A stretch of DNA of 64,000 nt from Butyribacter intestini (GCA_001414325.1 LLKB01000005.1:562303-626302); one strand, 5' to 3'; shown: positions 28,201 to 35,823, counted from the first letter of the stretch. Numbers and translations are program-made. The notes: generated by a model not told the origin, from the sequence alone.

Positions 28201-28916
28201 TTTGCTTTTGATACTTTCCCTGCTTTTGTCTCTGATGTATATCCTGCTTTTGAAGTCTGCACTGACTTATTTTGTGCCGCCGCTGTCTTGTCTGTTTTTC
28301 CGCAGCAAACTCCTGCCATGACTACAGCTAAAATGATTATTTGTGTTATTGTTTTAAATCTTTTGTTGAGTTTTTTTCTGATATAATGAGCAATTTTGAG
28401 TAATAAATACATTATCTCTACAGTCAGCATCTTATCCATAAATTCCACACAAAACTGACCTGCTATATAAGAAATAAATTTGGGCAGTCCCTTGTCAACA
28501 CACAGCAGCATAACCTGATTTCCCCATACATTACTTATATTGCCACTATATAACAATGCGTTTACCATAACTGCCATAACAGTCGAAAACAATGCAAGCC
28601 CCATACCTAAAGTCATCGTCGTAAACTGTTTGTCAAAGACTCTCTTTTTTGAATAAATCCCCACAATAATCCCAAGCATACTTCCGACAACACAATATAT
28701 CAATTCCTGTTCAACAAATATTCCATAAATAATATTGTTGGTAAATCCAACAAAAGCACCACAGACGGGACCGTATAAATATGCGACCAAAAAAGTTCCT
28801 ATCGAGTCAGTCCACACCGGCAATACAAACTTTACGGCAAATTCCCTGCCTAAAATATCAATCAGCAATGCCGCTACAGTTGCAAAAATTATCATGTATT
28901 CTTTTTTATTTTTCAT
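25296..28916 (-). CDS. Membrane receptor: TM bundle, beta-propeller, HD-GYP phosphodiesterase
   Basis: 1206 aa. Residues 1-185 are about six helices resembling an ECF-transporter S component or related membrane sensor (GTFLVAYLYGPVCGAFVGFTNN). One more helix near 195 is followed by an extracytoplasmic two-component-regulator-type propeller (~245-830, repeats such as GKLWIGTYAGLFKYDG, NTLWIATTEMGIYKV) and a Y_Y_Y-like sandwich. A helix near 975, a short coiled coil and a cytoplasmic HD-GYP domain (H1028 onward) complete it: His1060-Asp1061 in LLHDIGKIG and HHEKYDGTGY at ~1113. HD-GYP domains hydrolyse cyclic-di-GMP. This looks like a one-piece receptor linking an external signal to c-di-GMP, beside flagellin and csrA. 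Confidence 0.85.
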   Translation of the reverse strand: MKNKKEYMIIFATVAALLIDILGREFAVKFVLPVWTDSIGTFLVAYLYGPVCGAFVGFTNNIIYGIFVEQELIYCVVGSMLGIIVGIYSKKRVFDKQFTTMTLGMGLALFSTVMAVMVNALLYSGNISNVWGNQVMLLCVDKGLPKFISYIAGQFCVEFMDKMLTVEIMYLLLKIAHYIRKKLNKRFKTITQIIILAVVMAGVCCGKTDKTAAAQNKSVQTSKAGYTSETKAGKVSKANSENNNSEYNSYIQTQYSKDEGLLSGEANDIAQTKDGKLWIGTYAGLFKYDGVKFVCFQDISSVKSVNCLYVDEEGRLWVGTNDNGVTIFINEDAVNVVDDQNGLLSNSVKKIVCDSHGNYYIGTSEALSVVSLSGGVKVTKTFKNIKNVVSMTADDNGNVAGVTERGEMFWISDGKLINTPKAVRKFKDCNEVCFSKAGQLYIGTTGNSIYIFDMESKKLKLKDKIRISGFESINYFYQADNDKMFVCSDTGVAVLGKNGSYHKINTNNFNSSIDSMLVDYQGNLWFSSSRLGLLEMCKSSFEEVFQNIGMTAVVNSTEKWDGILFCGTDDGLVAVKGRKKVSNQLTKRLQNVRIRCLKADSKNTLWIATTEMGIYKVTINKNGGYDIKNFTDKQGIPGMRFRNIIECSDGRIMIAGDYGVAIMSGDRVVNVLDSKDGMLNEKSLCLLEHKDACYVGSDGGGITKIDKNGKVTQITKKDGLSSDVVLRMVSETVYGGMFIVTSNGLCYMSKDGKVKSLDKFPYSNNYDIVCNKNGICWVLGSAGIYEAKIKELIKNVRSDYLLINSKHGLRASLVANSWPCRESGALYLCCDTGVVKVNMSDGSKGDDSYRMIMNYVEIDGAKVAIDRIDTLKMSADSRQITFAPEILNYSVKDPYISVKLEGHDTKRRTCLLSEFNKITYTDLKTGRYVFKISILDGYDGNVIESGSYIIDKENEMYQYWWFRLYICIIAGLVLIWLTWFITRTCMQRTMLKQKLELEYAKKQIKMSNETILSIARTVDAKDSNTSQHSYRVSEYSVAIAKRLGFSDEKCENLRKMALLHDIGKIGIPDAILNKPAKLTDEEYKIMKTHVTLGADILKDFTLIDNVNIGALYHHEKYDGTGYCYGLKGEDIPIEARIIGIADAFDAMTANRVYRKQLDIDYVTNELKRCSGTQFDPKLVKIMLSLMDEGIIDVESLYARSKGETEE

Positions 28917-29091
28917 TTACTATTCTCCTCAGATTAAATCACTGTTCCCCGTCGTTTTCCGCAAAAGAGATAACCTTTTTTCCTCTGCTTCTCTCGTAAG
29001 TTTTTCTTTCCATTGATACTCCTAGTTTTAATAATGATAATATATATGCAGAAAAGTTTCAAGTTTTTGACATATTTCGAGCTTTTATTTT

Positions 29092-29165
29092 GTAACAGTA
29101 AAACCTGCCATTTATAACCCTGCCGGTAAACTGTCAGCCGCTGCTACGCAGCTTATGTTTACCTC
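29092..29165 (-). mobile_element. MITE right-half fragment (inverted)
   Basis: Read on the minus strand it matches the MITE right module (TAAACATAAGCTGCGTAGC, GCGGCTGACAG, GGCAGGGTTATAAATGG) and ends ACTGTTAC. The left module is absent. It lies between the HD-GYP gene and the flagellin terminator, within the 28917-29377 gap. Confidence 0.65.
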
Positions 29166-29216
29166 ATGTAATAATATCTGAATGTGCGTTTGACATTATA
29201 TATTTTTCTATATACC

Positions 29217-29268
29217 AAAAATCGCTGCAGAATATCTGATACTACTATGATATTCCACAGCGATTTTT
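29217..29268 (-). terminator. Flagellin gene terminator
   Basis: A 20-bp stem with two mismatches (aaaaatcgctg... with ...cagcgattttt), about 110 bases after the fliC stop codon and followed by U5. It is the first strong hairpin behind the gene. Confidence 0.8.
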
Positions 29269-29319
29269 TACTTTGCATGAAACAGCTTATTTTTATCTAA
29301 GCTTATGAAAACGATACCA

Positions 29320-29366
29320 CGGATTGCCCCATTGCTACGCAATTTTCACAATCCCGCAAACACCTC
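29320..29366 (-). repeat. 47-nt double-hairpin repeat, copy in the fliC 3' region
   Basis: On the minus strand it starts GAGGTGTTTGC and can fold as GGATTG ... CAATCC enclosing ATTGC-gta-GCAAT. It is 42/47 identical to a copy in the araR leader at 60265-60311; one substitution pair keeps the outer stem. It lies between the fliC stop and its terminator. Confidence 0.6.
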
Positions 29367-29377
29367 ATATCATTTCA

Positions 29378-31015
29378 TTACTGAAGAAGTGAAAGTACAC
29401 CCTGGTTAGACTGATTAGCCTGTGCAAGCATAGACTGACCTGCCTGTAAAAGAATGTTATTCTTGCTGTATGCAACCATTTCTTCAGCCATATCTGTATC
29501 ACGGATACGAGACTCTGATGTCTGAGTATTCTCAGCAGCTGTATCAAGATTTGCTATTGTATGCTCAAGACGGTTCTGAACAGCACCGAGTTTACTTCTC
29601 TGTGCAGATACTTTCTTGATAGCTGCATCAATAGTTGTAGTAGCCTTCTGAGCACTTGACTGAGTAGCAAGGTCAACTTTACCGCCATCAACTCCAAGAG
29701 ATGCTGCACTCATATCATCAATACCAAAGTTCATTGTCTGACCTTCGTTTGCACCAATCTGAAGTGTCATGCCACCATTAGCTGCTGTCTTAGTAGCAGA
29801 TGCATCAAGACCAAGTTTCTTAGCAGTTTCGCCTGTTCCAAAATCTGAAAATGAAACAGAACCACTTTCGCTATTTACCACAAGACGACCATCTTTAGAA
29901 ACATCAACAGTTACATTATTTAACTTATCAGCTTCATCTCTACCAGTATTATATTTGGTGATTGCATTATTGATTGATGTCTGTAATCCAGTTGCAACAG
30001 CTGACATATCACTTCCATTAGCCACTGCTGCTGGTGTTACTACCAATGACTGTCCATTGATATTCATATAAAACAGCTCTGTAGCAGCTACATCTTCACC
30101 ACTATACTTTGTTGTACCTGTAGTAGCGGCAACATCTCCTAAAGTCTTGCCTATTACGGTGTCTGTATTACTACCACCGTCAATATCAATTTTAGAATCA
30201 GTTCCTTCTGAACCTGATTTGATATTAAAGCTTGCTACACCACCTGTTACAGATGATTTTACAGTAACATGTGATACTCCAAGTCCGCTATTGTCAATAG
30301 CCTCATTGATCTTATCCTGCATGATTGTAGCAGCTTTGCTTGCTTTTGAACTATCTGACCCTCCTGTCCAGTCCTGTTTTAATGCAGCTTTTTCTTCATT
30401 TGTAAGAGTAGTCCAGTCTACAGTAATTTCTGCACCATCAATCTTTATAGTTTCTTTTGCAAAGAAAGTACCATCTACTGCATCAGATGTTCTTTTACCT
30501 GCTGTCATGCCTGTTTCTGCTGCTTTTAAGTTTGATATCTGACTTCCTATTGTCTGGTTGGAGCCCTTTGATACACCCTGTGGTCCAGCCAAAGAACCAT
30601 CAAGAAGCTTCATTGTATTAAACTCTGTTGTGCTTGAGATTCTTGTAAGCTCGTCCTGAAGCTGGCTGATTTCCTTCTGTACTGCCTCACGGTCATCATC
30701 TGTCTCTGTACCGTTTGATGCCTGTACTGAAAGTTCTCTCATTCTCTGAAGAATTGAGTGTGATTCATTTAATGCACCTTCTGCTGTCTGTATAAGTGAG
30801 ATACCATCCTGTGCATTGTCAGATGCTTTGTTTAAGCCACGAATCTGGCTTCTCATCTTCTCGGAAATAGAAAGTCCTGCCGCATCATCTGCTGCACGGT
30901 TAATCTTATAACCTGAAGAAAGTTTTTCTGTTGATTTTGCAAGTGAACTATTTGTTATTCCTAACATTCTGTTAGCGTTCATTGCTGACATATTGTGCTG
31001 TACTATCATTGCCAT
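29378..31015 (-). CDS. fliC: Flagellin
   Basis: 545-aa filament subunit. The longer frame from 31048 adds 11 residues, but GGAGG lies eight bases before the ATG at 31015 and the protein then begins [19 protein letters not shown], the standard flagellin start. D0/D1 domains are conserved at both ends ([23 protein letters not shown]; end [17 protein letters not shown]). The middle (~145-400) is a variable Thr/Ser/Gly-rich surface domain. It is exported by the flagellar type III system and lacks a signal peptide. csrA lies 289 bases upstream, and the leader has a hairpin fitting CsrA control. A recombinase switch lies further upstream. Confidence 0.96.
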   Translation of the reverse strand: MAMIVQHNMSAMNANRMLGITNSSLAKSTEKLSSGYKINRAADDAAGLSISEKMRSQIRGLNKASDNAQDGISLIQTAEGALNESHSILQRMRELSVQASNGTETDDDREAVQKEISQLQDELTRISSTTEFNTMKLLDGSLAGPQGVSKGSNQTIGSQISNLKAAETGMTAGKRTSDAVDGTFFAKETIKIDGAEITVDWTTLTNEEKAALKQDWTGGSDSSKASKAATIMQDKINEAIDNSGLGVSHVTVKSSVTGGVASFNIKSGSEGTDSKIDIDGGSNTDTVIGKTLGDVAATTGTTKYSGEDVAATELFYMNINGQSLVVTPAAVANGSDMSAVATGLQTSINNAITKYNTGRDEADKLNNVTVDVSKDGRLVVNSESGSVSFSDFGTGETAKKLGLDASATKTAANGGMTLQIGANEGQTMNFGIDDMSAASLGVDGGKVDLATQSSAQKATTTIDAAIKKVSAQRSKLGAVQNRLEHTIANLDTAAENTQTSESRIRDTDMAEEMVAYSKNNILLQAGQSMLAQANQSNQGVLSLLQ

Positions 31016-31023
31016 AATAATTA

Positions 31024-31065
31024 CCTCCGTGTTTTTCCTACGCTCCAAATCCGTTTGTGAGCGTA
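31024..31065 (-). promoter_or_regulatory. Predicted CsrA-binding leader of fliC
   Basis: On the minus strand a 7-bp hairpin (TACGCTC with GAGCGTA, 31039-31065) has a 13-base loop holding a GGA; another GGA lies at the foot of the stem, one follows, and the last is in the GGAGG ribosome site (31024-31028). Loop GGA plus Shine-Dalgarno GGA is the known arrangement of CsrA sites in the Bacillus hag leader. Confidence 0.65.
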
Positions 31066-31303
31066 TTGTGAAATTTGTTTTGTATTTTTATTTATAATAA
31101 AATCAATGCACGATGCCGCTGTATCATTTTCGATTAATAAAACTCTGAAAAATCCACACTGTCTTATCTGAAAAATATAAGACATTATCATCTGTTCACC
31201 GATTTATTATCAAAGCCATGCGGATATACGCAATCCGCTTTGCTGCTTGTCCATAAATACAGTCGCTTTGCGGACTGTCAACGCAAAAACAGCTTCTAAA
31301 ATT

Positions 31304-31537
31304 TTATTTTTTGCGATATTTTTCAGGATGCTCTTTTTCTTCATAGTAAGAAGGAAAAGAGCACTCTATTCCGTTTTCTTTCATATGTTTTTTAAGAGCT
31401 TTGCTTCTGACTATATTCACATCCTTCGGTGCATCTATCATTATCCTGTGATGATTTCCTGAACCACCGAGAAAAATAATCTTTACATTATCTCCAACCA
31501 TGAGATACTCTTTGTTTTCAACTGAAAGCCTTAACAT
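31304..31537 (-). CDS. csrA: Carbon storage regulator CsrA
   Basis: 77-aa RNA-binding translational regulator. It has MLRLSVENKEYLMVGDNVKI and IDAPKDVNIVRSKAL, with Leu4 and Arg44 of the RNA-binding face conserved; position 6, often Arg, is Val. The usual length is 60-75. In flagellated Firmicutes CsrA represses flagellin translation and is titrated by FliW; no fliW lies in this window. The gene is directly upstream of fliC on the same strand. GGAGG precedes the ATG. An extended -10 (TGGTATAAA, plus-strand 31627-31635) about 90 bases upstream is a possible promoter. Confidence 0.9.
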   Translation of the reverse strand: MLRLSVENKEYLMVGDNVKIIFLGGSGNHHRIMIDAPKDVNIVRSKALKKHMKENGIECSFPSYYEEKEHPEKYRKK

Positions 31538-31840
31538 TTGTATTACCTCCCTGTATTTTATTTACGGCAGTTTTTTTAGCTGCTATTTCATATCACATTT
31601 TTATTTCTCAGCCTGTCTTTTATTGATTTATACCAGTACGACAAAAAGTAAATCTTTAATATATTGAGCTTGAATGTACTTTTGAGAGTGCGTGCTTATT
31701 CAATGCATCAATTATTTGTTGTCCTGACACTACATATGTAGTTTTTAGCAATAATTTTTAACAAACTGAATTAAAATAAATATTTAACGAAATACTATTT
31801 ATAACCGAAAACTGCTATATCCTTGCCTTGTAATCGAAAA

Positions 31841-31866
31841 TGTAACAGAATGGATAATGTGTTACA
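31841..31866 (+). repeat. Predicted recombination site, left copy
   Basis: Arms TGTAACAG and GTGTTACA (7 of 8 symmetric) around the 10-bp spacer AATGGATAAT. The spacer is the exact reverse complement of that in the right copy, so the two sites are in inverted orientation. Two arms around a short asymmetric core is the normal layout of tyrosine-recombinase sites. Confidence 0.75.
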
Positions 31867-32225
31867 TTTTTTTACTTTTATGAAAACTTTATTTGAAAAT
31901 ATTTTTTATGAAATATGTGATTTTAGTTAGAACACATGATAAAAGCTGAAATTATTATTATAAAATAATGTGACTAAGAATCTATTAGAAGAATTTTGAT
32001 GATGTATTAAATCTGAATACAAGATTTTTACATTACAAACAGACACAAAACTTTTATGCACAATTACGGTTTACACCTGCAATACGGCAATAATGTTATT
32101 TGTGCCCGTATGAAATTTTTTGTTTTCTTTGCTGATAGTTTTATTAAGTATGCATTTGAGCATCTCTAAACATAACCTATAACCCAACTGCCACATTGAT
32201 ACAAATTTTAAGCCTCTTTGTTGCA

Positions 32226-32825
32226 CTATAGATTTACAAGACAAAAGACTTCGTCCCTGTCATCCTGGTCTATCCCCAGATACCTTGTTGTTATTTTATA
32301 TGACGAATGATTATAGATACTGGTAAGCAATGCCGGTGACACTCCTTTTTTCCAGGCATGATACCCAAATGTTTTTCTGAGCGAATGGCAGCTCACCTTT
32401 TGGCTGAGCAGACATTTTTTTGCTGCGGATGATATTATGCGAAATGCCTGAATCCTGCTGATAGGCTTATTTTCTGATTTCTGACCCAGAAAAATAAATT
32501 GTTCCATCACCTCACATAAATTTTCTTTCTTTTCAAAAATTTCTTTTAAATATGATGCCAATGCTTCTTTTAAATTATCATTTATAAAAATAATTGTTTT
32601 TTTTCCTGTTTTTTTCTCTTTTACATCAATATGAGATTTGAAAGACAGCAGACTTTCATTATATACATCTTTCCAGCGAAGTTTTAAAATATCAGAAATA
32701 CGCAAAGCGGTATTAAGTCCGCATACAATAAGAAGATAATTTCTTTTATTTGGCTTAATATCGCAATAATATTTCTTAATCTTATCTAATTCCACAATAT
32801 CACGAATAGGCTGAGTAAGTTCCAT
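32226..32825 (-). CDS. Small tyrosine recombinase, FimB/FimE-like DNA invertase
   Basis: 199 aa, the size of fimbrial phase-switch recombinases: it is essentially a catalytic domain. The catalytic residues are visible: Arg42 (TALRISD), His147 and Arg150 (CHSLRKT), His173 (NHSSYK) and the nucleophile Tyr182 (TRYLGI). The ATG at 32825 is chosen because AAGGATGG precedes it; a TTG at 32846 in frame lacks a ribosome site. The gene lies inside a pair of inverted sites (31841-31866, 32944-32969), which are its likely substrate. Its promoter is also inside. The recombinase call is firm; the inverting function is inferred from site geometry. Confidence 0.88.
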   Translation of the reverse strand: MELTQPIRDIVELDKIKKYYCDIKPNKRNYLLIVCGLNTALRISDILKLRWKDVYNESLLSFKSHIDVKEKKTGKKTIIFINDNLKEALASYLKEIFEKKENLCEVMEQFIFLGQKSENKPISRIQAFRIISSAAKKCLLSQKVSCHSLRKTFGYHAWKKGVSPALLTSIYNHSSYKITTRYLGIDQDDRDEVFCLVNL

Positions 32826-32852
32826 TTCAATAATCCATCCTTTCAATTATTT

Positions 32853-32881
32853 TTTATAGCTGAGTTATTAACAATTTTCAA
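32853..32881 (-). promoter_or_regulatory. Promoter of the recombinase gene
   Basis: On the minus strand TTGAAA (32876-32881) and TATAAA (32853-32858) are exactly 17 bases apart, about 30 bases before the ATG. It lies within the predicted invertible segment and would move with it. Confidence 0.65.
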
Positions 32882-32943
32882 AAATTTCAAAAAAAAGCTA
32901 AAGTATCCAATCTGACTGCCGATAAATGTTATGTAAACAAAAA

Positions 32944-32969
32944 TGTAACACATTATCCATTGTGTTACA
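32944..32969 (-). repeat. Predicted recombination site, right copy
   Basis: Perfect arms TGTAACAC / GTGTTACA around spacer ATTATCCATT, the reverse complement of the left spacer. Together with the flanking A/T the two sites agree at 29 of 30 positions in inverted orientation. Confidence 0.75.
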
Positions 32970-33044
32970 TTTTTTATTTTCAATATTCATACACAGCTCT
33001 CTACTTTTTAAATTATAGCACACTTACAGATAATCCCAGTAACA

Positions 33045-33095
33045 AAAAAAGCCACATTGCAAATATAAAAATTATATTTACAATGTGGCTTTTTT
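33045..33095. terminator. Bidirectional terminator after aspS
   Basis: Stem aaaaaagccacattg (33045-33059) with its complement (33081-33095), extended inward by AT pairs, with A/U runs on both sides. It terminates aspS in the minus direction and shields the recombinase switch from it. Confidence 0.85.
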
Positions 33096-33218
33096 CTGTT
33101 TATCTACTTTATACACTCCATGCTGCTATGCTTCTGCACAACACAAAACAAGAGTGTAATAAATATTTTTTTAGAAACCAGTTGTTTTACTCAAAATTGC
33201 ATAACTGCATAATCATAT

Positions 33219-34970
33219 TTACTGTCTTACTTTTATATGCACTTCTCTAAGCTGCTGCTCGCTTACTTCGTTTGGTGCACCACACATAAGATCCTGTGCA
33301 TTTCCGTTCATCGGGAATGGTATTATCTCACGGATGTTTTCCTCGTTGCGAAGAAGCATTATCATACGGTCTACTCCCGGTGCCATTCCTGCGTGTGGTG
33401 GTGCTCCAAACTGGAATGCATTGTAGAGTGCTCCGAATTTTTCCTTTAAGTCTTCCTCTGTATAGCCTGCGATTTCAAATGCCTTAACCATTATGTCGAG
33501 GTCATGGTTGCGGACTGCTCCTGATGAAAGCTCGATACCGTTACATACAATGTCATACTGGTATGCAAGGATTTCTGACGGCTCTTTTGTGTTTAATGCT
33601 TCAAGTCCGCCCTGTGGCATTGAGAATGGATTGTGAGTAAAGATATATTTCTTCTCCTCATTGTCATACTCATACATTGGGAAGTCGTTTATATAGCAAA
33701 ATCTGTAGCTGTTCTTCTCGATAAGGTCAAGTCTGTTTCCAAGCTCTGTACGAATCTGTCCTGCATAAAGAGCTGCCTGTGCTTCTCTGTCTGCGATAAA
33801 GAAGATTGTATCTCCCGGTGTAAGTCCTGCTATATCAGCAATTTCCTGTTTCATGTCATCAGGAATAAATTTGTCGATAGGTCCCTTATATGACTTATCT
33901 TCAAGAACTTCAAGATAACCAAGTCCGCCCATTCCGATAGACTGTGCAAATTTGAGAAGTTTCTCATGCTGTCCCTTTGAAAGTTTTGCATGGACATTTA
34001 TCGCACGGACTGTCTTTCCATGGAACGGCTTAAATGTGCATCTCTGGAAGAAATCTGTAACATCGACAATGCGGAGCGGATTTCTAAGGTCAGGCTTGTC
34101 TGAACCAAACTCAAGCATTGCCTGTTTGTAGCTGATGATAGGATACGGTGCCTGTGTAACTTCATATCCCTCAGGTGCAAATTTCTCGAATGCTGCCGTG
34201 AGGACTTCCTCACCAACCTTAAATACATCTTCCTGTGTTGCAAAACTCATCTCAAAATCGAGCTGGTAGAACTCTCCCGGTGAACGGTCTGCTCTCGCAT
34301 CCTCATCTCTGAAACAAGGTGCTATCTGGAAATACTTGTCAAAACCTGACACCATAAGAAGCTGCTTGTACTGCTGTGGTGCCTGTGGCAATGCATAAAA
34401 TTTACCTTTGAATTTGCGTGATGGCACGATATAATCTCTTGCACCCTCAGGTGATGAAGCACAAAGGATAGGTGTCTGAATTTCTAAAAATCCCATGTCT
34501 GTCATCTTCTGACGAAGAAAACTTATAACATTTGATCTAAAAATCATATTGTCACGAACCTTTGCATTTCTAAGGTCAAGATAACGGTATTTAAGACGAA
34601 CATCCTCTCTTGTCTCTTTTGATGTCATAATCTCAAAAGGAAGCTGTCTGTAAACTCTGCCAAGAACTTCTACCTTGTGTGCTTCAAGCTCGATAGTTCC
34701 TGTAGGTATCTTTGGATTGTATGTCTCCTCATCTCTGTGCTCTACGACACCCTCAACTGAGATACAGTCCTCTTTGCTTATACCATCGAGAAGTTTTGTG
34801 TCACGCATAACAACCTGCATAACACCGTACATATCCCTAAGGTCAACAAATGATACACCGCCGTGGTCACGGATATTTTCTACCCATCCGGCAAGTCTTA
34901 ATGTTTCACCGACATTGCTCTCGCCAATGTCGTTTAATGTTTTGTCACGATAAATGTTTCCTACGTTCAT
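33219..34970 (-). CDS. aspS: Aspartate--tRNA ligase
   Basis: 583-aa class II synthetase of the bacterial type with the GAD insertion. N-terminal OB-fold anticodon domain (LRLAGWVENIRDHGGVSFVDLRD), catalytic motif 2 (FRDEDARADRSPGEFYQLDFEMSF) and motif 3 (GMAPGVDRMIMLL). ATG at 34970 with GGAGG. A T-box leader lies upstream, separated by a palindromic element. Its specifier codon reads AAC, so expression may answer to uncharged tRNA-Asn. This would fit a non-discriminating enzyme that makes Asp-tRNA-Asn for GatCAB. Discrimination cannot be judged from the protein by eye. Confidence 0.96.
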   Translation of the reverse strand: MNVGNIYRDKTLNDIGESNVGETLRLAGWVENIRDHGGVSFVDLRDMYGVMQVVMRDTKLLDGISKEDCISVEGVVEHRDEETYNPKIPTGTIELEAHKVEVLGRVYRQLPFEIMTSKETREDVRLKYRYLDLRNAKVRDNMIFRSNVISFLRQKMTDMGFLEIQTPILCASSPEGARDYIVPSRKFKGKFYALPQAPQQYKQLLMVSGFDKYFQIAPCFRDEDARADRSPGEFYQLDFEMSFATQEDVFKVGEEVLTAAFEKFAPEGYEVTQAPYPIISYKQAMLEFGSDKPDLRNPLRIVDVTDFFQRCTFKPFHGKTVRAINVHAKLSKGQHEKLLKFAQSIGMGGLGYLEVLEDKSYKGPIDKFIPDDMKQEIADIAGLTPGDTIFFIADREAQAALYAGQIRTELGNRLDLIEKNSYRFCYINDFPMYEYDNEEKKYIFTHNPFSMPQGGLEALNTKEPSEILAYQYDIVCNGIELSSGAVRNHDLDIMVKAFEIAGYTEEDLKEKFGALYNAFQFGAPPHAGMAPGVDRMIMLLRNEENIREIIPFPMNGNAQDLMCGAPNEVSEQQLREVHIKVRQ

Positions 34971-35019
34971 TTTTACCTCCTAAAAAACAGGTCTTTGCAA
35001 AACTTACTTTACTCTTTGA

Positions 35020-35166
35020 TGCCTGTACAGATACAATATATAATACCGCCGGCACGCTCCCGCTATATTGTCACCGGTAGCAGTACATAAGTCAGCCAAA
35101 AACGCTGACTAAGTGCTGACGGCGACAAAATGCCGTCTAACATTATTTATTGTATCTGTACAGGCA
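35020..35166. repeat. Long-stem palindromic element, copy 2
   Basis: 147 bp with perfect 20-bp ends (tgcctgtacagatacaata and complement) plus further pairing, enclosed in an outer repeat TTTGCAAAACT / AGTTTTGCAAA (34994-35004, 35184-35194). It is inserted between the T-box terminator and aspS. The interior shares cgccggcac with the element at 4601-4728. Confidence 0.65.
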
Positions 35167-35290
35167 GATTAAATTTAAAAAATAGTTTTGCAAATAACTA
35201 AATAGTTCAGACAGTATATAAATCAGACAGGGATAAAGAGCCGCTTGCGACTCTTTCGTACTTGAGCGGAATGCACATCCTCACGGAGTG

Positions 35291-35335
35291 TTTTTTATGT
35301 TATAGGAAACGAAAAGTTTCCTATAACATAAAAAA
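35291..35335 (-). promoter_or_regulatory. 20-bp perfect hairpin after the T-box terminator
   Basis: ttttttatgttataggaaac pairs with its full complement across the loop gaaaa. One arm includes the U-run of the T-box terminator. It may serve as a second terminator or as a processing or stability element for aspS mRNA. Confidence 0.5.
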
Positions 35336-35660
35336 GTCCGCCCCAAACTAAAAAGTTCAGGACGAACATATTATTGTCCGCGGTACCACCCGAATTACTG
35401 TCTTGTCAGTCACTCATATGCTGTCTGTCGTGCAGCTTACGGCTCCCCTACTGACAAACTTTATATACAGTATGAAACCATATCAATACAATACTTATGT
35501 CCGATAATGATTTCAATCTGCTGCATACGGCAGGCTGTGTTCAGTTCGCTGCTGATAGAGTGTTATTCACATGAATTCACTTTGCGAAGCTCTCACCGTC
35601 CTTCACTCGCTTTGAACGATAAATCATGCTACTTCTCTCCGTCGTCGCATTTGCATAACT
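35336..35660 (-). promoter_or_regulatory. T-box riboswitch upstream of aspS, Asn specifier
   Basis: On the minus strand: the AGTA motif (35630-35633) and, opposite it, GAA-U-AAC-A giving the specifier AAC at 35562-35564; GGTGAGAGC of the distal stem I; the universal antiterminator GGGTGGTACCGCGG (35378-35391); and a 13-bp terminator with wobble pairs (35336-35367) plus U6. No GAC or GAT occurs at the specifier position. It is read as responding to tRNA-Asn. The discriminator-pairing base in TGGT is U, which is not ideal for G73. Confidence 0.85.
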
Positions 35661-35666
35661 AAGTTG

Positions 35667-35696
35667 ATTATATAATGGTGGCTGGGGAATTGTCAA
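35667..35696 (-). promoter_or_regulatory. Sigma-A promoter of the T-box/aspS transcript
   Basis: TTGACA (35691-35696) and TATAAT (35667-35672) on the minus strand, both consensus hexamers, with an 18-base spacer. It lies right before stem I of the T-box. Confidence 0.8.
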
Positions 35697-35706
35697 TGAT
35701 TTTTTC

Positions 35707-35808
35707 GTTTCATAAATGAAAGGCTATTCCGCCCCGAAAAACAAGTCAATAATACATTAAGCAAGCTCATGTATTATTGACTTATCTTTTTTGGGGCTGA
35801 ACTGTTAC
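35707..35808 (-). mobile_element. MITE left-half fragment (inverted)
   Basis: Read on the minus strand: GTAACAGTTCAGCC, a long hairpin around GAGCTTGC, then GAATAGCCTTTCATTT(A)TGAAA, as in full copies 1 and 2. The right module is missing. It ends 11 bases upstream of the aspS promoter. Confidence 0.75.
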
Positions 35809-35823
35809 TTCCTATCTTTCATC

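Larger units (their letters stand above)
31841..32969. other. Predicted invertible DNA segment carrying its own recombinase
   Basis: 1129 bp bounded by two inverted 26-bp recombination sites and containing a FimB/E-sized tyrosine recombinase with its promoter. Recombination between the sites would flip about 1.1 kb. In the orientation given, the recombinase is transcribed toward csrA and fliC. The 31867-32225 part, behind the recombinase, has no gene and is very AT-rich; no convincing outward promoter was found there. The outside stretch 31538-31840 has only a possible csrA promoter and a 14-bp palindrome ACTACATATGTAGT. Confidence 0.65.

Noticed and set aside
31040-31250. Sigma-28 (SigD) promoter for fliC
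   Set aside because: No convincing TAAA-N15-GCCGATAT pair was found; partial matches have wrong spacing, so the fliC promoter is left unassigned.
32846-32848. TTG start for the recombinase
   Set aside because: No Shine-Dalgarno sequence before it; ATG at 32825 has AAGGATGG and gives the FimB/E-like length.
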